11,678 bases of DNA, from the NCBI GenBank assembly GCA_021156265.1, contig JAJNBR010000064.1:1-11678 (forward strand). The letters run 5' to 3'. The stretch comes from Flavipsychrobacter sp. (GTDB lineage Bacteria > Bacteroidota > Bacteroidia > Chitinophagales > Chitinophagaceae). Within the stretch, counting starts at the first letter, position 1. Each line of letters opens with the position of its first letter. The position numbers were made by a program, and so were the translations under genes. Below, in pieces: positions 7,286-11,678 of this stretch. The notes below the pieces were generated by a model, which saw only the letters and a program-made list of their open reading frames with translations, made no database searches and had not been told where the DNA came from.

Positions 7286-7324
7286 TAGTAAGTGTGGTTA
7301 TTCATGGAATAACCACACTTACTA
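7286..7324. terminator. Long perfect hairpin between convergent genes
   Basis: An 18-bp perfect inverted repeat (7286-7303 with 7307-7324) around the 3-nt centre ATG; the biological loop is probably larger. It lies 12 bp after the aspartate kinase stop and 10 bp from the stop of the convergent T9SS cargo gene. On the plus strand it is followed by TTTTAAT, a weak T tract. On the minus strand the following sequence is less T-rich. It most likely ends the aspartate kinase operon and may also stop or stabilise the opposing transcript. Confidence 0.75.
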
Positions 7325-7334
7325 TTTTAATAGC

Positions 7335-8810
7335 CTAGCGTATGATTGTTATATTTCCCCTTGATGCGTGGGTGGCACCATCTTTAAATACTGCTTTCAA
7401 AGAATAGCCAACGGCGTCCATTTCTTGCGAATCATGTCGAAAATAACCATCCCAGCCGGTCTTCATGTCCCGGGTTTCAAATACAAGCTCGCCCCACCGG
7501 TTATATATTTGTAAGTGTACTTCTGCCACATCCCGGCCGTTAACAAAAAGAATATCGTTATAACCATCGCCATTGGGAGTGAACGCAGATGGGACACCTA
7601 TAATATTGCAATTGACGACGATATGCAAGGTGTCTTTTGAAGAGCATTCATTGTTGGTGACTGTAACAATATAGTCGCCGGTATTTGCTGGGCTTGCATC
7701 AACGATCAGCGGCGACGGTTCCGCAGAGCTGAATGATGGCCCGGTCCAAGAATACGATGCAGTTTCGGTTGATGTAGCCGATAAATAAATGTCCTCACCC
7801 GGACAAACAGGAGTGCTTCCTGTTGCTACAACCTCGGGAGAAGTTCGAATTTCCCAGTTGGCATCGCTTACCCAACTCTCTACCGGATTGGTGGACACAA
7901 TCCTAACCCGATATTTAGAACTCGGATAAAGTGCAGAAGGAATGTCAACAGGAATGAGGCCGGCTGTATTTGTTTTAATTGTACCCAGTGTAATTGGACT
8001 GATAAAATTTCCGGAAGTATCGGAAAGTTCTATTTTAAACATATTGTCCTCTAAAAAATAATTCTTCGGAAAAATCTCGAATGGAATAAAAATGCGAGAT
8101 CCCATGCATAGATTGCCCGACTCATGGAAACGTAAATGCGGGATATGATATAGCGAAACGGAATCAATATAGTAATATGAGTAAGGGCTGCCAGGTACGT
8201 AGGGGGTAAGAGTTATAGAGTCGTTGCTTTTAAAACCGCCGATAGCAAAGCCGCTGTAAGCCGAGTCAGCATACAGAGTGTCGCAGAGAAATGTCCATGA
8301 ATCCATTTCAGTCAGAGGCCCTTTGTCCGAAAACGAAATATGTGGTGTTGCTGTTAGACGAGAATGGTGCTTCGTAGTATCAATATCGGTGAAAAATAAA
8401 ACGCCTAATCCATTTGAAGCATGCGCCATGTTGTCTCCTAATGAAAGATACATCGAAAATCTGTAGGCCTGTCCCGATTGTAAGGATGGAATCCTGACGG
8501 CGATATACTCGCGGTAGTTTCCATCGTAATAGTCTACCAGACCAGCATAAGCATTGCCTGAAAATGGCTCTTGAGTTCCGTAGTCATTACCAGGCACTCT
8601 GCTCGACGGTGAATAACTGCATCTGTGAAAATAATCCGGAGTACCTCTCGTGCCAGCAAACCACTCTTGGCAATAATCATTGAAATTCCTTAATCCTGAT
8701 GGACACTTATGCTTGTTCTCAAAAGAAGGATTTGGTACTAGATTTTGTGCGATAGAAAAATCACACAGCAGTAGGAGATAAACTACGTATAGGACTTTCA
8801 TAGGGTACAT
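7335..8810 (-). CDS. Secreted protein with T9SS type B C-terminal sorting domain
   Basis: Up to 491 residues. Signal peptide MKVLYVVYLLLLCDFSIAQ, with cleavage probably after SIA and before QN. The Cys lacks a proper lipobox, so it is not an obvious lipoprotein. The region from about 22 to 215 begins NLVPNPSFE and ends YYYIDSVSLY, as in galactose-binding-like jellyroll modules of secreted Bacteroidota proteins. A second beta-rich region spans about 220-325. A PKD/Ig-like domain at about 327-400 starts PVCPGEDIYLSA and contains ANTGDYIVTVTNNEC. The last ~85 residues are the gliding-motility-associated (CHU_C) type B sorting domain: SAFTPNGDGYNDILFV, IYNRWGELVF, GWDGYF, and the terminal NITIIR. 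It should cross the outer membrane through the type IX system and be attached or released outside. Ligand unknown. The start may be the second ATG at 8801 (MKVLYVV), which gives the cleaner signal peptide. The DNA looks more A+T-rich than its neighbours. Confidence 0.88.
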   Translation of the reverse strand: MYPMKVLYVVYLLLLCDFSIAQNLVPNPSFENKHKCPSGLRNFNDYCQEWFAGTRGTPDYFHRCSYSPSSRVPGNDYGTQEPFSGNAYAGLVDYYDGNYREYIAVRIPSLQSGQAYRFSMYLSLGDNMAHASNGLGVLFFTDIDTTKHHSRLTATPHISFSDKGPLTEMDSWTFLCDTLYADSAYSGFAIGGFKSNDSITLTPYVPGSPYSYYYIDSVSLYHIPHLRFHESGNLCMGSRIFIPFEIFPKNYFLEDNMFKIELSDTSGNFISPITLGTIKTNTAGLIPVDIPSALYPSSKYRVRIVSTNPVESWVSDANWEIRTSPEVVATGSTPVCPGEDIYLSATSTETASYSWTGPSFSSAEPSPLIVDASPANTGDYIVTVTNNECSSKDTLHIVVNCNIIGVPSAFTPNGDGYNDILFVNGRDVAEVHLQIYNRWGELVFETRDMKTGWDGYFRHDSQEMDAVGYSLKAVFKDGATHASRGNITIIR

Positions 8811-8813
8811 TCA

Positions 8814-8821
8814 TAAATATA
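8814..8821 (-). promoter_or_regulatory. Weak candidate -7 box for the T9SS cargo gene
   Basis: On the minus strand TATATTTA matches TAnnTTTG in all but the last base. It sits 12 bp before the ATG at 8801 and only 3 bp before the ATG at 8810. If real, it favours the 8801 start. No -33 TTTG was found at the expected distance, and read-through from ubiE 40 bp upstream is an alternative. Confidence 0.3.
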
Positions 8822-8850
8822 ATACTTTTATGATGCTGTAAGTAGATCCG

Positions 8851-9603
8851 CTACTTGCTCGCTGTATAAAGCGTGGTTACTCCAAACGTGAGTGGCTGCG
8901 CTTTTGCTTGCTTAAAGCCGCAACGTTCCAACGTCTGGCAAAACACTTTTCCTTCGGGGAAGGCCATTGCAGATTCATTGAGGTAAGTATACGCGCGACT
9001 GTGTTTGGATACCAATTTACCCAGCGTAGGCAGTATGTATTTAAAGTAAAAACTGAACACCTGTTTTACCGGGAAGTCCTTGGGTTTTGAGAACTCCAGT
9101 ATTGCAAGCTTGCCGCCGGGTCGCATTACGCGGCTCATTTCTTGAAGACCGGTTTCCAGGTTCTCAAAATTGCGGACGCCGTAAGCGCAGACAACGGCGT
9201 CAAACTCATCGGTGGCGAAGGGTAGTGCTTCACTGTCCCCTTTTTGCAGGGTGATAGTGCCGGAAAGGTTCTTCTCAGCTATCTTCTTACGTCCCACTTC
9301 CAGCATTTGCTCGGCTATATCGATTCCGGTTATCTTTTTGGGTCCGATCTTCGACGCGGCTATCGCCAGATCACCGGTGCCCGTAGCCACATCAAGGATG
9401 TTTTGGGGGCTTATTTTAGCTATCTCGGCAATAGCTTTTTTGCGCCAGCCGCGGTCAATACCCATAGAAAGAAAATGATTCAAAAAATCATATTTGCCGG
9501 CAATGTTGTTGAACATTTCAGCAACTTGTTCTTTCTTACTTAAATTTGAGTGGGCATCCGGAACTATCTTTGCGGCCGGATTTGTTTGATCGTCTAACTG
9601 CAT
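8851..9603 (-). CDS. ubiE: Demethylmenaquinone methyltransferase (UbiE/MenG)
   Basis: 250 residues, cytoplasmic Rossmann-fold methyltransferase. It transfers a methyl group from S-adenosylmethionine to demethylmenaquinone, the last step of menaquinone synthesis; Bacteroidota respire with menaquinone. Visible: FNNIAGKYDFLNHFLSMGID (residues 31-50, the family N-terminal signature), SAM motif I DVATGTGD (71-78), the acidic residue of strand 2 in GIDIAEQML (Asp95), the family motif GVRNFENLE (142-150), and RPGGKLAILEFSKP (161-174). Full length. The ATG at 9603 is the only sensible start, since the next Met is at residue 30 inside the conserved region. It is divergent from engB and lies directly upstream of the T9SS cargo gene on the same strand, probably with no functional link to it. 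A -7 box ends 5 bp before the start codon, so the mRNA may be leaderless. Confidence 0.95.
   Translation of the reverse strand: MQLDDQTNPAAKIVPDAHSNLSKKEQVAEMFNNIAGKYDFLNHFLSMGIDRGWRKKAIAEIAKISPQNILDVATGTGDLAIAASKIGPKKITGIDIAEQMLEVGRKKIAEKNLSGTITLQKGDSEALPFATDEFDAVVCAYGVRNFENLETGLQEMSRVMRPGGKLAILEFSKPKDFPVKQVFSFYFKYILPTLGKLVSKHSRAYTYLNESAMAFPEGKVFCQTLERCGFKQAKAQPLTFGVTTLYTASK
9545..9572 (+). promoter_or_regulatory. Candidate engB promoter inside the ubiE coding region
   Basis: TTTG at 9545-9548, a 16-bp spacer, then TATCTTTG at 9565-9572, an exact TAnnTTTG match. The spacer is one base shorter than the usual 17-23. Transcription would start near 9579, giving an untranslated leader of about 50 nt to the engB ATG at 9631. 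The element lies on the strand opposite the first codons of ubiE, so the two transcripts would overlap in antisense. Confidence 0.5.
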
Positions 9604-9608
9604 CGCTG

Positions 9609-9616
9609 CAAAAGTA
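9609..9616 (-). promoter_or_regulatory. Candidate -7 box for ubiE
   Basis: Minus-strand TACTTTTG is an exact TAnnTTTG match. It ends 5 bp before the ubiE ATG (first base at 9603), so transcription would begin at or next to the start codon. No TTTG is seen at the normal upstream spacing, which would fall inside the 5' end of engB. Confidence 0.45.
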
Positions 9617-9630
9617 CACTAACGTTATTA

Positions 9631-10245
9631 ATGGAAATACGCTCGGCCAAATATTTGATAAGTAGTCCTAAAGTGGAAGGTTGTCCTAAACCAGACCGGC
9701 CCGAATATGCCTTCATCGGCAGGTCGAATGTGGGCAAATCGTCGCTTATCAATATGCTTACGAACCATTCGAAACTGGCCAAAACCTCCGGCAGCCCCGG
9801 GAAAACCCAGCTGATCAATCATTTTGTCATCAATGATGAATGGTACCTGGTCGACCTTCCGGGTTATGGGTATGCGAAGGTTTCACAGACCCAAAGAGCC
9901 AGCTGGAGCAAGATGATCGAGAACTATCTCAAGCAGCGTGAGAATCTTATGACGGTTTTCGTGTTGTTGGATGGACGCCATGAGCCCCAAAAACTAGACC
10001 AGGAATTCTTACGGAAGCTGGGGGAATGGGGAGTGCCTTTTAACCTGGTTTTTACCAAGGCCGATAAGAGCACGCAGCGTGAAGTGGCCAAAAATGTCCG
10101 TGCTTTTATTGACGAGATGAAGAAAGAGTGGGAGTTTATTCCCCGCGCCTTTGTCACCAGCGCCGAAAAGTTCCATGGACGTAAGGAAATGCTGTCTTTT
10201 ATAGAGGAACTGAACGAGCAGTATACGGAAGAAAGTGACCACTGA
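9631..10245 (+). CDS. engB: Ribosome biogenesis GTP-binding protein EngB (YsxC/YihA)
   Basis: 204 residues, cytoplasmic TRAFAC-class GTPase needed for large ribosomal subunit assembly, and essential in several bacteria. All G motifs are present: G1 GRSNVGKS (30-37), G2 region SGSPGKTQ with Thr59 (53-60), G3 DLPGYG (75-80), G4 TKAD (142-145) and G5 TSAEK (176-180). The PEYAFIGRSNVGKSSLIN block and the SPGKTQ motif are diagnostic for EngB. Length is typical. The ATG at 9631 gives the family's usual short N-terminal strand (EIRSAKYLISS). Divergent from ubiE with 27 bp between start codons. No hairpin terminator follows, so transcription may continue into the gene at 10309. Confidence 0.96.
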   Translation: MEIRSAKYLISSPKVEGCPKPDRPEYAFIGRSNVGKSSLINMLTNHSKLAKTSGSPGKTQLINHFVINDEWYLVDLPGYGYAKVSQTQRASWSKMIENYLKQRENLMTVFVLLDGRHEPQKLDQEFLRKLGEWGVPFNLVFTKADKSTQREVAKNVRAFIDEMKKEWEFIPRAFVTSAEKFHGRKEMLSFIEELNEQYTEESDH

Positions 10246-10308
10246 CGGCCTTTTTCATGCTATGAAATAACGATTTCGTTCACTATATTAGTTGTATAAA
10301 CTATTGGC

Positions 10309-10782
10309 GTGAATCCGAGGCAACTCCTCCTTTTAGTATTGAGCGTATTTTCCGTTACCATGTTCTTCAATATACCGGGGAACAAGGTCTGGCTTAATGA
10401 ACGAATACTAAACTTTACAGATAATATTTACGACGAACTGGACATGATGTCGCTGGAAGACCGGCGCATTTACCGTCTCGGGGGCACATACATAGGCTCA
10501 GTTGCTATAAAAAAATCAGTGGCTACCATAGATGTCAAGGCACCATTGATCCTGTTGCCACCTACCGATTATTTGAAATCTCATGGTATCGATGCAGCAA
10601 TGCCGGAGCCTATAGTTTTCTACTATTATACCGGTCTTCAGGCTGTGCAGGCTACCAGCAGTAATGTCCTTGAGTCAAATATTGCTTTGATCGCGTCGCG
10701 CAACAAAATGCTCGATGTGGTCAAAATGAAAAATGAACTTGCTGTAAAAGACGTGTTGAAGGAATATAAATCACCGCAGTAG
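10309..10782 (+). CDS. Hypothetical protein, 157 aa, one N-terminal hydrophobic segment
   Basis: Not recognised. GTG start at 10309, chosen because it includes a hydrophobic N-terminus (residues 6-20, LLLLVLSVFSVTMFF) that would be a signal anchor or uncleaved signal peptide; the first ATG, at 10360, would destroy it. The remaining ~135 residues look soluble, mixed alpha/beta, and extracytoplasmic if exported. Noticeable stretches are EDRRIYRLGGTYIGS, PLILLPPTDYLK (about 79-90), EPIVFYYYTGLQAV (about 100-113) and a charged C-terminus. The stop is followed after 2 nt by the ATG of a polytopic membrane protein, so the pair is probably translated together and may act together at the inner membrane. 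Promoter not found; it may be read from engB (63 bp upstream). Confidence 0.7.
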   Translation: MNPRQLLLLVLSVFSVTMFFNIPGNKVWLNERILNFTDNIYDELDMMSLEDRRIYRLGGTYIGSVAIKKSVATIDVKAPLILLPPTDYLKSHGIDAAMPEPIVFYYYTGLQAVQATSSNVLESNIALIASRNKMLDVVKMKNELAVKDVLKEYKSPQ

Positions 10783-10784
10783 TT

Positions 10785-11678
10785 ATGAATGTCTTTGGTT
10801 TACTTTTTTTAATAATTGCCCAGTTTTTAACGGGCAGGGGACTGCTTGCACTATTCAATATCAGGCATAAGCCGCTTGCATTATTTCTCGTTTCCAATAT
10901 TTGCGGGGTAATGATTTTTTCTATAATTCCCCTGGTAATGCAGCTGGCGTTCATTCCCATTACCACCACGTCGGTAGCTATTGCAATAATAGCAGTCACG
11001 GGGCTATTGTTTTTGCCGCAATGGAGGAAATATGATTTTTCGACGCTACGCCATTTAAAATTGAAATGGCCGCCAGTATACGAGGTGTTTTTTATTATAT
11101 TGTTTATAGGGTTAATGATACCCAGCCTGTGGCGCTGCTATCTTTATCCGCCGAATGCGCGAGATATACTTTCCGGGCCCGAGCCGATGGCAGAATTTAC
11201 TGTCAGGGAGCATACCATGATCAATTCCATTTTTACCGTGAACCTTGAAAGCACCAACAATCACCTGAAGCCACCGTTCGTGCTCGACCTGCAAATAATC
11301 TACAAGTTGTTTGTATATGAGTTTGGGCAGTTGTGGCTGAGTGTGATTATCGTAAGCTTTTTGGCTTGGTTGTATGTTTTGTTACGAGACAAGCTGCATC
11401 CGATAATAGCCGCGATAATACTGCTGTTTTTTATTTCCATGCCGGATCCATATGGATACAGCTATGTTATACTGTTTGACTATTGCAACGCTATTTTGCT
11501 TTTTGCCGGATTTTATTACCTGGCGCAACACGCAGGATCGAAACAGCTAAACCAGTTTTTCTTTGCGGTACTAATGTTTGGCTTTGCCACCTTTATAAGA
11601 AGTGAGACGCTGCTGTTTATTGCCATGGTCTGTCCCTTGTTAATTTACCTGTTCAGGAAAAATGATGTTGGCTATGGC
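10785..11678 (+). CDS. Polytopic membrane protein, possible GT-C-type glycosyltransferase, 3' partial
   Basis: The frame opens with ATG at 10785 and has no stop to the window end, so 298 codons of a longer gene are present. Hydrophobic segments: about residues 2-20, 33-55, 60-77, 98-115, 180-200, 203-220, 225-245 and 257-290. Between the fourth and fifth is a large hydrophilic loop of about 65 residues (YPPNARDILSGPEPMAEF, later NNHLKPPFVLDLQIIY). A large first extracytoplasmic loop with acidic residues, followed by many membrane spans, is the layout of GT-C transferases that use polyprenyl-linked sugars. No definite DXD/EXD motif could be assigned, so this remains inference. It starts 2 nt after the 157-aa gene, so they are probably one operon. 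Other membrane transporters or polymerases remain possible. Confidence 0.75.
   Translation, partial: MNVFGLLFLIIAQFLTGRGLLALFNIRHKPLALFLVSNICGVMIFSIIPLVMQLAFIPITTTSVAIAIIAVTGLLFLPQWRKYDFSTLRHLKLKWPPVYEVFFIILFIGLMIPSLWRCYLYPPNARDILSGPEPMAEFTVREHTMINSIFTVNLESTNNHLKPPFVLDLQIIYKLFVYEFGQLWLSVIIVSFLAWLYVLLRDKLHPIIAAIILLFFISMPDPYGYSYVILFDYCNAILLFAGFYYLAQHAGSKQLNQFFFAVLMFGFATFIRSETLLFIAMVCPLLIYLFRKNDVGYG

Noticed and set aside
10246..10308. Possible promoter or terminator between engB and the 157-aa gene
   Set aside because: No TAnnTTTG match and only a 5-bp GAAAT/ATTTC hairpin without a T tract. I see nothing reliable here.
11066..11248. 60-codon plus-strand frame near the window end
   Set aside because: It lies inside the long membrane-protein frame that opens at 10785, in a different register. 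The membrane-protein frame has the coherent hydrophobic pattern.

Overview
The window reads as chromosomal housekeeping DNA from a Bacteroidota bacterium, most likely in or near Chitinophagaceae. Several things point there. There is a type IX secretion type B C-terminal sorting domain (positions 7335-8810, minus strand). There are Bacteroidota-style promoters (TTTG, spacer, TAnnTTTG) instead of -35/-10 boxes, and starts without clear Shine-Dalgarno sequences. An MCE/MlaD-like gene is paired with an OstA-like gene, and UbiE is the menaquinone-type methyltransferase expected in this phylum. There is no sign of a phage, IS element, tRNA/rRNA or CRISPR array.

Layout. (1) 1-1781, plus: the 3' part of a large envelope protein, with a TolB-like propeller end, a Pro/Thr/Asp-rich linker and an Omp85-like beta-barrel, closed by a strong terminator at 1797-1826. 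(2) 1935-4532, plus: a two-gene envelope lipid/LPS transport operon, mlaD then an OstA/LptA-like gene with a TTG start. (3) 4533-4713: a 181-bp regulatory leader with a near-consensus promoter, a 15-codon lysine-rich leader peptide and alternative hairpins ending in an intrinsic terminator. (4) 4714-7273, plus: a class I/II aminotransferase and a monofunctional aspartate kinase, closed by an 18-bp perfect hairpin that also lies at the end of the convergent gene. (5) 7335-9603, minus: a T9SS cargo protein and, upstream of it, ubiE/menG. (6) 9631-10245, plus: the essential ribosome-assembly GTPase engB, divergent from ubiE across 27 bp. (7) 10309 to the window end, plus: a 157-aa protein with one N-terminal hydrophobic segment and, 2 nt later, a polytopic membrane protein that runs off the edge and may be a GT-C-type glycosyltransferase.

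The most notable item is the leader before the aminotransferase-aspartate kinase operon. It has the layout of a ribosome-mediated transcription attenuator: segment 1 (4611-4616), segment 2 (4622-4628), segment 3 (4663-4669) and segment 4 (4677-4687) can form 1:2 plus the 3:4 terminator, or an exclusive 2:3 antiterminator. The tandem Lys codons sit just where a stalled ribosome would mask segment 1. Aspartate kinase is the committed enzyme of the Lys/Thr/Met pathway, so lysine-sensing attenuation of aspartate formation and phosphorylation is a coherent hypothesis. I know of no described case in this phylum, but I could not search for one.
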